DNA from: Hornefia butyriciproducens
GTDB lineage: Bacteria; Bacillota; Clostridia; Peptostreptococcales; Anaerovoracaceae
Assembly (NCBI RefSeq): GCF_009695915.1
Contig: NZ_VUMZ01000006.1
Span: 1 to 64,000, forward strand
Reading direction: 5' to 3'
Length of the DNA: 64,000 bases
Each line of letters opens with the position of its first letter. Position 1 is the stretch's first letter. Both the position numbers and the translations under genes were made by a program. Positions 1 to 6,324 of this stretch are shown piece by piece. The notes beneath the pieces are model-generated. The model was not told where the DNA came from. It was given only the letters and a program-made list of their open reading frames with translations, and made no database searches.

Positions 1-16
1 TTGATTACCTCCTGAG
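1..16 (-). promoter_or_regulatory. Shine-Dalgarno of a divergent gene just outside the window
   Basis: Read on the minus strand, the first bases of the window give CAGGAGGTAATCAA, a near-perfect Shine-Dalgarno sequence a few bases from the left edge. A minus-strand gene therefore very probably starts just outside the window, divergent from the gene at 419. Its identity cannot be seen. Confidence 0.6.
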
Positions 17-84
17 GGTTTTGTTTCGCAGCTTTATTCTACAGGATTTTGGTATTTGATGCTCTTACTTTTTCAATCTAAAGA

Positions 85-105
85 TGGCTCACAGACAGTG
101 AGCCA
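85..105. repeat. Perfect 8-bp inverted repeat
   Basis: TGGCTCAC, a 5-base loop AGACA, then GTGAGCCA. It lies about 85 bases upstream of the divergent minus-strand gene and could be an operator for that gene or an RNA hairpin. There is no T-tract on either side, so it is not an obvious terminator. Confidence 0.5.
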
Positions 106-418
106 CCCCAACATATTTTTTAGAACCGTATGATCTCTGTTCTGATTTTATGCATAATACCTTTTTTTGTTCGAAAGTGCCCAAAACGGTTCGGATTTGT
201 GCTATACTTTAGCTGAGGCTCAATTCGTATTATCGGAAGCCTAATTGTTTGTTGTACGCGAAAAACAGAGAGTGTACGCATTGTAACAAAAAAGTAAGTA
301 CAATGTAAATGTCGAATACGCCCTGAAACATCTTTACAATACCCAAATTTAGCGTACATGTATGAAAAAAACAGGACGGAAGTGTGATAATTAAATATAT
401 TATACGAGGAGGAAAGAC

Positions 419-1246
419 GTGAAATTGAGAAAACGGGCTAGGTTAATTATTGCGATTCATATAGGGGGAGTACTTCTATGTACTGTTGCCGCATTTCCAA
501 TAACCGTACATGCGGCAACGGTAAAATATGTTGCCCATGCGGGATTCTTGTCTAATGAAACTATGAGAACCAATACAAAGGAAGCCTTTGAAGCGGCCGG
601 GAAGGCTGGTTTCTGGGGTTGTGAATGCGATATCAACGAAGCCAATCACATGGTGATTGTGACCGCTCACGACAGCGAAATCAATGGAAAATCTTTACGA
701 AGTTTTAGTTATAAAAACGTAATAAAAACAATAAATAACAGGACCGACGATAAATACAGAACAAAAGGAGCAGCGACCTTTGGTGACTTTGCCAGAGCGT
801 GTAAAAAATACAAAATGGTTCCGGTTGTGGAAGTCAAAAGCGGAATGACAAAAGCAGGAATTCGTAAATCTGTCAGGTTCTTGCATAAAACAGGGGTACT
901 GAGTAAACGAACCGTATATCTTGGATTTCGAAATAAACCTGCAGAGTATGCGGTGTATGCCAAGAAATATGCCCGTCAGAAATATGGTGTGCAAATTAAA
1001 GCCATAGTAACGATTAAGAATGCTAAAGACACATCCAAGGCGAAGAAATTCGCAAAGAAATATAAAATGAACGGAATCTGCATCAACGACAGTCAAGTGA
1101 ATTCAAAGTTCTACAAGAACTCTAAAGGACTGGACAGACATGCATGGGTGTCCGGTCATCAGAAGATGTTCACACTTGCGGAAATCCAGCAAATGAGGAA
1201 ATATGGCATTCAAACGATTATCTTAAACGGGATTCCACAGAAATAA
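419..1246 (+). CDS. Secreted glycerophosphodiester phosphodiesterase-like protein
   Basis: 275 aa, with an N-terminal signal peptide (basic start, hydrophobic core about residues 8-27, probable cut after VHA near 32). The rest resembles the GDPD family: His40 in an HAG motif, a CECD motif with Glu69 and Asp71, and the second catalytic-type His in TAHD at 84. The usual HRG Arg is Ala here, and the usual PENT is RTNT, so this is a divergent member. It would act outside the membrane, perhaps on glycerophosphodiesters or teichoic-acid-like polymers (inference). The GTG start at 419 is chosen because GAGGAGG lies at 406-412. Codon use is markedly more AT-rich than in the neighbours, which suggests acquisition by transfer. 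It is monocistronic, with a terminator directly behind. Confidence 0.75.
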   Translation: MKLRKRARLIIAIHIGGVLLCTVAAFPITVHAATVKYVAHAGFLSNETMRTNTKEAFEAAGKAGFWGCECDINEANHMVIVTAHDSEINGKSLRSFSYKNVIKTINNRTDDKYRTKGAATFGDFARACKKYKMVPVVEVKSGMTKAGIRKSVRFLHKTGVLSKRTVYLGFRNKPAEYAVYAKKYARQKYGVQIKAIVTIKNAKDTSKAKKFAKKYKMNGICINDSQVNSKFYKNSKGLDRHAWVSGHQKMFTLAEIQQMRKYGIQTIILNGIPQK

Positions 1247-1257
1247 TCAATTGACAT

Positions 1258-1285
1258 CTCCCTTTTCGCCAAAGAGGGAGTTTTT
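1258..1285 (+). terminator. Rho-independent terminator after the GDPD-like gene
   Basis: CTCCCTTTT pairs with AAGAGGGAG (9 pairs, one G-T wobble) around a short loop, followed by five T. It closes the transcript of the secreted GDPD-like gene. Confidence 0.85.
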
Positions 1286-1336
1286 CATACCAAGAAACCA
1301 CTCCGCATTACGCTCTGAACGCCCTCTCCGTTATAC

Positions 1337-1366
1337 TTGAAATGCAGGCTGCACCTGTGGTATTAT
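1337..1366 (+). promoter_or_regulatory. Probable promoter of the cation efflux gene
   Basis: A -35 TTGAAA (1337-1342) and -10 TATTAT (1361-1366) are separated by 18 bp. The resulting leader of about 70 nt contains a 6-bp GC hairpin (CCGGAG/CTCCGG, 1404-1421) just before the start codon. I compared it with the metal riboswitch classes I know and found no match. Confidence 0.55.
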
Positions 1367-1439
1367 CTTAAAGACAGAAATTGAAGCAACAAAGGAAACT
1401 GACCCGGAGTGGCGGCTCCGGACGAAATGATAGCAGGCG

Positions 1440-2405
1440 ATGAGTATGAGAAAAGGGCAGAGAAAAGAGAAGAACCCCGGGGAGAAGGGGGAGCTTTCGT
1501 CACAGAAGGTGATTTATCGTGTGTCCGCGGTCAGCATTACGCTGAATGTTCTGCTGGCGGCGTTTAAATTTGTGGCGGGAATTCTGGGAAATTCCGCGGC
1601 GATGGTTTCGGATGCAGTACATTCGGCCTCGGACGTGGCGGGAACGGTGCTGGTCATCATCGGCGCGCATCTTTCCGGCAAGGCGCCGGACCGGGAGCAT
1701 CCTTACGGTCACGAGCGGATGGAGTGCGTAGTATCAACACTTCTGGCGGATATTCTTTTCTTTGTGGGAGCATTAATCGGCTATCACGGCCTGATGAAGA
1801 TCCTTCACCCGGAGAGCATTGCTGTCCCCACGCTGCTCCCGCTTGCGGCGGCGCTGATTTCCATCGGCACAAAGGAAGGCCTGTACTGGTATACGATTCT
1901 CTCCGCGAGAAAAATTAACTCGGTGTCGCTGAAGGCGGAGGCCTGGCATCACCGGTCTGATGCGATGAGTTCAATCGGAAGTTTTGTGGGAATCCTGGGA
2001 GCACGGCTGGGGTACCCGGTTCTGGATCCGCTGGCCAGTGTAATCATCGGAGTGATGATCATCAAGGTTTCTTTTGATATCTTCAGAGAAACCATGGATA
2101 AAATGATCGATAGGAAGTGCGACGATGAGATTATTCGCAAACTCCAAAAGGAGATTCTGTCTGTGGAGGGCGTGGAACACATCGATTCCCTGCGAACACG
2201 GCAGTTCGGATCCAGAATCTACGTGGATGTTGAGATTACTATGGACGGACAGCTCCGGCTCTGTGAGGCTCATGATACCGCTGAGGCTGTTCATCGTCTG
2301 CTGGAACGGGAAAATCCCGAAATCAAGCACTGCATGGTTCACGTCAATCCCGATACGGAGACAGAGCATGGAAACGCGCAGCCGGGAGGTGAAAAATTCC
2401 AATGA
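1440..2405 (+). CDS. Cation diffusion facilitator (CDF) family metal efflux transporter
   Basis: 321 aa, the usual CDF length. It has about six membrane segments between residues 30 and 220 and a C-terminal cytoplasmic domain ending in a VHVNPD motif. Metal-site motifs are visible: DAVHSASD in the second helix and HHRSDA in the fifth, each contributing an His and an Asp. It also has the HPYGHER loop typical of CDF proteins. The family exports divalent cations (Zn, Co, Cd, Fe or Mn) in exchange for protons; the metal cannot be told from the sequence. The start follows only a weak AGCAGG site. The stop overlaps the start of the next small gene, so the two are translationally coupled. Confidence 0.9.
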   Translation: MSMRKGQRKEKNPGEKGELSSQKVIYRVSAVSITLNVLLAAFKFVAGILGNSAAMVSDAVHSASDVAGTVLVIIGAHLSGKAPDREHPYGHERMECVVSTLLADILFFVGALIGYHGLMKILHPESIAVPTLLPLAAALISIGTKEGLYWYTILSARKINSVSLKAEAWHHRSDAMSSIGSFVGILGARLGYPVLDPLASVIIGVMIIKVSFDIFRETMDKMIDRKCDDEIIRKLQKEILSVEGVEHIDSLRTRQFGSRIYVDVEITMDGQLRLCEAHDTAEAVHRLLERENPEIKHCMVHVNPDTETEHGNAQPGGEKFQ

Positions 2406-2623
2406 CATTCAATCAGGTATTTTTAAGGATTTACGACCGCAAAATCTCATCCGGAGAGATTACCTTCAGTCAGAGCGGCATCAGTAAAAATGATTTCACG
2501 CAGTTATGCATGGATCCGGAATTTGTGTTCAGCGAAGAAGCGCTGGCGCTGATCTGTGAACGAATGGCGGTCGACAAAGAAGAACGGGAGCTTTTATATG
2601 AACTGGCGGGCTACGGAGGCTGA
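2402..2623 (+). CDS. Hypothetical 73-aa protein coupled to the CDF transporter
   Basis: Starts 4 bases inside the CDF gene, behind a good GGGAGGTG site (2383-2390), which argues that it is really translated. The protein is small, acidic and probably all-helical, with no Cys or His cluster that would suggest a metal sensor and no membrane segment. The middle (SQSGISKNDFTQL) could be part of a helix-turn-helix, but this is weak. I do not recognise the family. The coupling suggests a role linked to the transporter, such as regulation or an accessory subunit. Confidence 0.6.
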   Translation: MTFNQVFLRIYDRKISSGEITFSQSGISKNDFTQLCMDPEFVFSEEALALICERMAVDKEERELLYELAGYGG

Positions 2624-2726
2624 AGCGTCCGTAACCGTCAGCGAAGCGGAAGCGTCGGCGGCTCATTATCGGAACAGCCCGGGGGCGCGGCAGAGTTCGC
2701 GTCAGCGAAATATAAAAATATTAGAA

Positions 2727-2755
2727 TTGATTTTGCACCGATAAGACGATATAAT
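2727..2755 (+). promoter_or_regulatory. Strong sigma-A promoter of the micro-protein gene
   Basis: TTGATT (2727-2732), a 17-bp spacer, and a perfect TATAAT (2750-2755). Transcription should begin near 2762, leaving a leader of about 18 nt that carries the ribosome site AAGGGAG. Confidence 0.75.
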
Positions 2756-2779
2756 ACAACTATGAAGGGAGTGATTCCG

Positions 2780-2884
2780 ATGAAGAAAGCATGGACCGTC
2801 ATCAGCCTCTGTGCTGTCGCAGCGATCGTACTGATTGCCGCTTACAATGAAATGGATGAAGTAGACGAAAAAGAAGAATTATAA
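2780..2884 (+). CDS. Putative 34-aa single-pass membrane micro-protein
   Basis: A short open frame encoding a basic start (MKKAW), one hydrophobic segment (about residues 5-21) and an acidic tail (EMDEVDEKEEL). It has a consensus promoter 25 bases upstream, an AAGGGAG ribosome site at the right distance, and a terminator directly behind, so it is a complete transcription unit. An in-frame ATG at 2762 coincides with the expected transcription start and is less likely. Function unknown. Small membrane peptides of this kind often modulate a membrane protein, but nothing here identifies a partner. Confidence 0.55.
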   Translation: MKKAWTVISLCAVAAIVLIAAYNEMDEVDEKEEL

Positions 2885-2904
2885 GGAATAACATGCGGAC
2901 ACAG

Positions 2905-2969
2905 AGAGACTGCGCCGCGAGGGAGAATCGGCAGTACGCCGGATTCCGCGGGGTTACAGTCTCTTTTTT
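2905..2969 (+). terminator. Branched rho-independent terminator
   Basis: The outer stem AGAGACTG/CAGTCTCT closes a 44-base interior that itself holds shorter pairings (CCGCG/CGCGG and an ATCGGC/GCCGGAT-like stem). A run of T follows. It ends the micro-protein transcript. Confidence 0.75.
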
Positions 2970-3039
2970 GTGCCGGAAACCGCGGGAAGAGCGTAGAAGA
3001 CTGCGGTCCCGGGACAAAAAACGAACCAAAAACAAACAC

Positions 3040-3156
3040 AATTCTCTGAAGCAATCAACGAAAAACGGCAAATGTGTGATCCTCGTGACGCATTCCTCCT
3101 ATGTGGCGGAATGCGCCGATGAAAAAATCGAATTGAAAACGGTGAATCACAGTTAA
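3040..3156 (+). pseudogene. Remnant of an ABC transporter ATP-binding protein (C-terminal tail)
   Basis: The frame reads KCVILVTHSSYVAECADEKI up to the stop. This matches the region around the H-loop (VTHS..VA..AD) at the C-terminal end of MacB/bacitracin-type export ATPases. The Walker A, signature and Walker B parts are absent upstream, where the DNA is instead the terminator of the micro-gene. I read this as the tail of a deleted ATPase gene. Its last four bases overlap the end of the convergent amidohydrolase. Confidence 0.55.
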
Positions 3157-4325
3157 ACGGCGGATTCCTCAATCGGAGCCGCGTTGAAATCGTCGAATTC
3201 GGTAAAGATCGTATTGAAGAGCTTGACTCCCTCGATCAGGACGGATTCATCGAAGTTAAAGGTGCTGGCGTGGAGCGGGATTCCGGTTCCGGTGCCCAGC
3301 CAGAAGAACAGACCAGGGATTTCCTTTTCGAAGAAAGAAAAATCCTCTGCGATCATGGAGGGTCGGCGGAGCGCGACAAAATTCATGTGGTGCTCCAGAA
3401 GCTCTCCTTTTACTTTTTCATAAAGCTCGGGGCTGTTTACGACCGCCGGATGATATTTGGAGGTGTCCACGTCGATGGTGACCTGATATCTGCGCGCAAC
3501 CTGCCGGGCATAATGCTTCATGGCGTTCACCAGCTTTTTCCATGTCTGTTCTTCAAAGGTCCGCATGGTGCCCTCGATGACGGTATGGTCAGAAATGGCG
3601 TTCCGCACAGTTCCGCTCTGCATTTTTCCGAACTTCAGAACAGAGCGTTCCCGGATGTGTTCGTCTTTATAGTCATAAACGAGATCGATGAACCTGCAGG
3701 CGGCCACCAGCGCGTCGTGACCCTTCTCCGGCTCGCCGCAGTGCGCGCTGAGTCCGTGGATTTCAATATGGACATTCGTGGATTTGGCCATCATCGGTCC
3801 AGGCTTTGTAGTAATTTCTCCCTTTTCAAGGAATGGCCACATATGCAGGCCGAAGATTGCAATAACATTGAATTCATTAAACAAATCTGTTCCGATGATG
3901 GTTCGCGCTCCTTCGATCGTTTCCTCTGCGGGCTGAAACAGCAGCAGCGCATTGTAGTTGAAACGGACGCCGTCTTCTTTATAACGGTTCAGAATCCTGG
4001 CGAAGCCCAGCATATTGGCCATGTGACCGTCGTGACCGCACGCATGCATACAGCCCTCGTTTTCTGATGCATAGGGAACGCCGGTTTCCTCTTCAATGGG
4101 CAGTCCATCCATATCAGCGCGGTAGCAGAGAGTTTTCTCCCTGCCGAAATCGAAAAAGGCCACCAGACCTGTTTTCGCGATGGTTTCAATGCGGCAGTCC
4201 AGTTGTTCCAGGATGCTGCGGATGTAGGCGTTCGTCCTGTAGACGAAAAAACCCAGCTCCGGGATCCGGTGCAGATCTCTTCGGAACCCGGTTATCTGTC
4301 TTGACAATTCTTCGTAGTCTATCAT
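3153..4325 (-). CDS. M20 family amidohydrolase (aminoacylase/hippurate hydrolase-like)
   Basis: 390 aa, normal for the M20D subgroup. Metal-site motifs are intact: RADMDGLP (69-76), HACGHD (94-99) and QPAEE with the Glu pair at about 134-135, plus a late His in the C-terminal half. The family removes N-acyl groups from amino acids or splits related amides in the cytoplasm; the substrate cannot be read from sequence. The start is supported by AGAGGAG directly upstream on the minus strand and by a consensus promoter at 4347-4375. It is divergent from the lysozyme gene and has no operon partner. Confidence 0.88.
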   Translation of the reverse strand: MIDYEELSRQITGFRRDLHRIPELGFFVYRTNAYIRSILEQLDCRIETIAKTGLVAFFDFGREKTLCYRADMDGLPIEEETGVPYASENEGCMHACGHDGHMANMLGFARILNRYKEDGVRFNYNALLLFQPAEETIEGARTIIGTDLFNEFNVIAIFGLHMWPFLEKGEITTKPGPMMAKSTNVHIEIHGLSAHCGEPEKGHDALVAACRFIDLVYDYKDEHIRERSVLKFGKMQSGTVRNAISDHTVIEGTMRTFEEQTWKKLVNAMKHYARQVARRYQVTIDVDTSKYHPAVVNSPELYEKVKGELLEHHMNFVALRRPSMIAEDFSFFEKEIPGLFFWLGTGTGIPLHASTFNFDESVLIEGVKLFNTIFTEFDDFNAAPIEESAV

Positions 4326-4346
4326 GAGTTCTCCTCTCTTACGTTT

Positions 4347-4375
4347 ATCATATAGGACTTCCTGCGTTTCGTCAA
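4347..4375 (-). promoter_or_regulatory. Promoter of the M20 amidohydrolase
   Basis: Read on the minus strand: TTGACG, 17-bp spacer, TATGAT, about 20 bases ahead of the start codon. It lies in the 92-bp divergent region shared with the GH25 gene. Confidence 0.65.
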
Positions 4376-4417
4376 TTAAACTTTATTTAGAACGGGAATT
4401 ATGTTAGTATAGGGACT

Positions 4418-5380
4418 ATGAGAAAAACAAAAGGAATCACTGGAGCAAAAGGAACAAACATAATACAGAAGTCGCGGAAGCCGGCAACATCGGTCAGGAA
4501 TGGGAAAAGTGTCCGTTCGTCAGGCCGAAAGAGGTCGCGGAAACCCGGACGACCGGGTCGGAAACGCCGCGGAGGCCTCCGTATCCGCGACCGTCGGATT
4601 GCGCTCATCACCGCTGTAGTGGTGATGGCAGCGGCGGCGGTTTTCCTGTTCTGCATTTCCTATGTCGTATTGGGAAGTTACAACGGTCTGGGGAAAAAGG
4701 ACACGATACGGATGAACCGGTACAGCTCCGACGCACTGTACACCGAGAACGGACTGCGTCATTACCGGGACAGAAATTACCGTTCCATTCCCGGAATCGA
4801 TGTTTCTGTATTTCAAGGGAACGTGGACTGGGACAAGGTCTACGGCGCAGGCATCCGGTTCGCGATGATCCGGGTGGGATACAGCGGCTCGGAGAAGGGG
4901 ACGATTCATGAGGACGAGAACTTCCGGAAAAACCTGAAGGGCGCGAAAAAGGCCGGGCTGAACGTCGGCGTTTATTTCTACTCCCAGGCGATTACCACAG
5001 ACGAAGCGGTCCGGGAGGCGAAATATGTAGTCCGACATATCCGGGGAAGGGGCATCACCTATCCGGTGGTATATGACATGGAGCATACGCCTGGCGACCG
5101 GGTAGGAGAACTCACCAAAAAAGAAAAGACGGAAATTGCAGACGCCTTTTGTACAATCGTGCAGAAGAACAGCTTCCGTCCGATGATCTACGGCAATCCG
5201 GAATGGCTGCTGAAAAATCTGGATCTCCGGTATCTGACGGGATATGAATTCTGGCTGGCACATTACAGTAAGACGAGTTATTATCCCTATCAGTACGCGA
5301 TGTGGCAGTACTCCTCCACAGGGAAAATCAAAGGCATCAGGAAGAACGTGGATCTGAATATCTACTTTGTAAAAAAATAA
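4418..5380 (+). CDS. Membrane-anchored GH25 family lysozyme
   Basis: 320 aa. Residues 1-60 are extremely basic (many Arg, Lys, Gly) and cytoplasmic, 61-85 form one membrane helix, and the rest is a GH25 muramidase domain outside the cell. Family motifs visible are GIDVS (Asp128) at the start of the barrel, VYDMEH carrying the acidic DxE pair, and a C-terminal MWQYSSTG strand. GH25 enzymes cut the N-acetylmuramic acid to N-acetylglucosamine bond of peptidoglycan. The membrane anchor points to wall remodelling rather than a phage endolysin. The ribosome site is weak (AGGGA). No operon partner. Confidence 0.9.
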   Translation: MRKTKGITGAKGTNIIQKSRKPATSVRNGKSVRSSGRKRSRKPGRPGRKRRGGLRIRDRRIALITAVVVMAAAAVFLFCISYVVLGSYNGLGKKDTIRMNRYSSDALYTENGLRHYRDRNYRSIPGIDVSVFQGNVDWDKVYGAGIRFAMIRVGYSGSEKGTIHEDENFRKNLKGAKKAGLNVGVYFYSQAITTDEAVREAKYVVRHIRGRGITYPVVYDMEHTPGDRVGELTKKEKTEIADAFCTIVQKNSFRPMIYGNPEWLLKNLDLRYLTGYEFWLAHYSKTSYYPYQYAMWQYSSTGKIKGIRKNVDLNIYFVKK

Positions 5381-5383
5381 GTG

Positions 5384-5413
5384 TTGCAATAACATACCAT
5401 TTTGGTATATTAT
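5384..5413 (+). promoter_or_regulatory. metF-metH promoter with a palindromic operator candidate
   Basis: TTGCAA (5384-5389) is followed by TATATT (5406-5411, 16 bp) or TATTAT (5408-5413, 18 bp). Between the two elements lies a perfect palindrome ATACCA-TTT-TGGTAT (5394-5408), which would be hidden by a bound repressor or by polymerase. No SAM-riboswitch-like leader is present before metF, so control of this pair is likely by protein (inference). Confidence 0.55.
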
Positions 5414-5446
5414 TAGGGATAATGATACGAAAAAGAGGGTGATTAC

Positions 5447-6310
5447 TTGAATCTGAAAGATTTATTCAATGGAGAAAAAACGGTCTTTTCCTTTGAAATC
5501 TTCCCGCCGAAGAGAGACGCGGACATTAATACGATTTATACGACATTGGATCAGCTCCACTACCTGGATCCCGATTTTATCAGCGTGACCTACGGTGCCA
5601 GCGGAAGCCTGGCTAATAACTCCACCTGTGAAATCGCGTCTGCGATTAAAAAGCAGTACTGCCTGGAAGCGGCGGCGCATCTGACCTGCGTGAACTCCAC
5701 CAGGGAGGAGATCGATATTATGCTGGAGCGACTGGCGAATGCAGGAATCGACAACATTCTGGCCCTGCGGGGTGACCGCGTCCCGGATGTCCCGCCCAAG
5801 GAGGACTTCCCGCACGCCAGCGATCTGATCAGGTATATCCGAGCGAGCCACTATGATTTCGGAATTTCAGCGGCGTGCTATCCGGAAGGACATCCCGACA
5901 GCCCCGATATGATTGACGACATACGTAACCTGAAACTGAAGGTGGACGCCGGCGCAGAGCATCTGATCTCTCAGCTGTTCCTTGACAACGGGATGTTCTA
6001 CTCCTTCCTGGAGAAGGCGAGAATCGCCGGAATAAACGTTCCGATCGAGGCAGGAATCATGCCGGTGGTGAACAAAAAACAGATTGAACGTATGGTGACG
6101 CTCTGCGGCGCGACGCTTCCGGAGAAATTCATCAAAATGATGGAAAAATTTGAACATAAACCTGAAGCGATGAGGGATGCGGGAATCGCCTATGCGACGA
6201 ACCAGATTGTGGATCTGCTGGCACACGGAGTAGACGGCATTCACCTCTACACCATGAATAATCCGTATATCGCCAGAAGGATCTGTCAGAACGTTAAAAC
6301 CTTGTTCTAA
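5447..6310 (+). CDS. metF: Methylenetetrahydrofolate reductase
   Basis: 287 aa, the usual length for the bacterial enzyme. It reduces 5,10-methylene-THF to 5-methyl-THF with FAD, supplying methyl groups for methionine. Family motifs are FSFEIFPPK at the start, VTYGASGS, an ALRGD loop, the FDN-type segment SQLFLDN, and GIMP in the C-terminal half. TTG at 5447 is used as start because AGAGGG lies 7 bases upstream and the protein begins at the normal place. metH follows 14 bases later, so the two are an operon converting methylene-THF to methionine. Confidence 0.93.
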   Translation: MNLKDLFNGEKTVFSFEIFPPKRDADINTIYTTLDQLHYLDPDFISVTYGASGSLANNSTCEIASAIKKQYCLEAAAHLTCVNSTREEIDIMLERLANAGIDNILALRGDRVPDVPPKEDFPHASDLIRYIRASHYDFGISAACYPEGHPDSPDMIDDIRNLKLKVDAGAEHLISQLFLDNGMFYSFLEKARIAGINVPIEAGIMPVVNKKQIERMVTLCGATLPEKFIKMMEKFEHKPEAMRDAGIAYATNQIVDLLAHGVDGIHLYTMNNPYIARRICQNVKTLF

Positions 6311-6324
6311 TAAGAAAGAGGGAG

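Larger units (their letters stand above)
1..418. other. AT-rich intergenic region, no supported gene
   Basis: This stretch separates the off-window divergent gene from the GDPD-like gene. The only longer open frame, 120-359 on the minus strand, has no recognisable family, no Shine-Dalgarno site and an unlikely composition, so I do not call it. The region is clearly richer in A+T than most of the window. It contains an 8-bp perfect hairpin at 85-105. A promoter for the gene at 419 is expected here, but I cannot place one with confidence. Confidence 0.5.
2624..3152. other. Stretch with a micro-gene and a gene remnant
   Basis: Between the 73-aa protein and the minus-strand amidohydrolase there is no ordinary-size gene. 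The stretch holds, in order, a strong promoter (2727-2755), a 34-codon membrane micro-protein gene (2780-2884), an elaborate terminator (2905-2969) and the tail of a decayed ABC ATPase (3040-3156). Nothing was recognised in 2624-2726. Confidence 0.5.

Noticed and set aside
120-359. 79-codon frame on the minus strand near the left edge
   Set aside because: No ribosome site, no recognisable family, composition typical of chance frames in AT-rich DNA.
1367-1439. Possible metal-sensing riboswitch before the CDF gene
   Set aside because: Only a 6-bp hairpin is visible; the conserved boxes of NiCo, Mn or fluoride riboswitches are not present.
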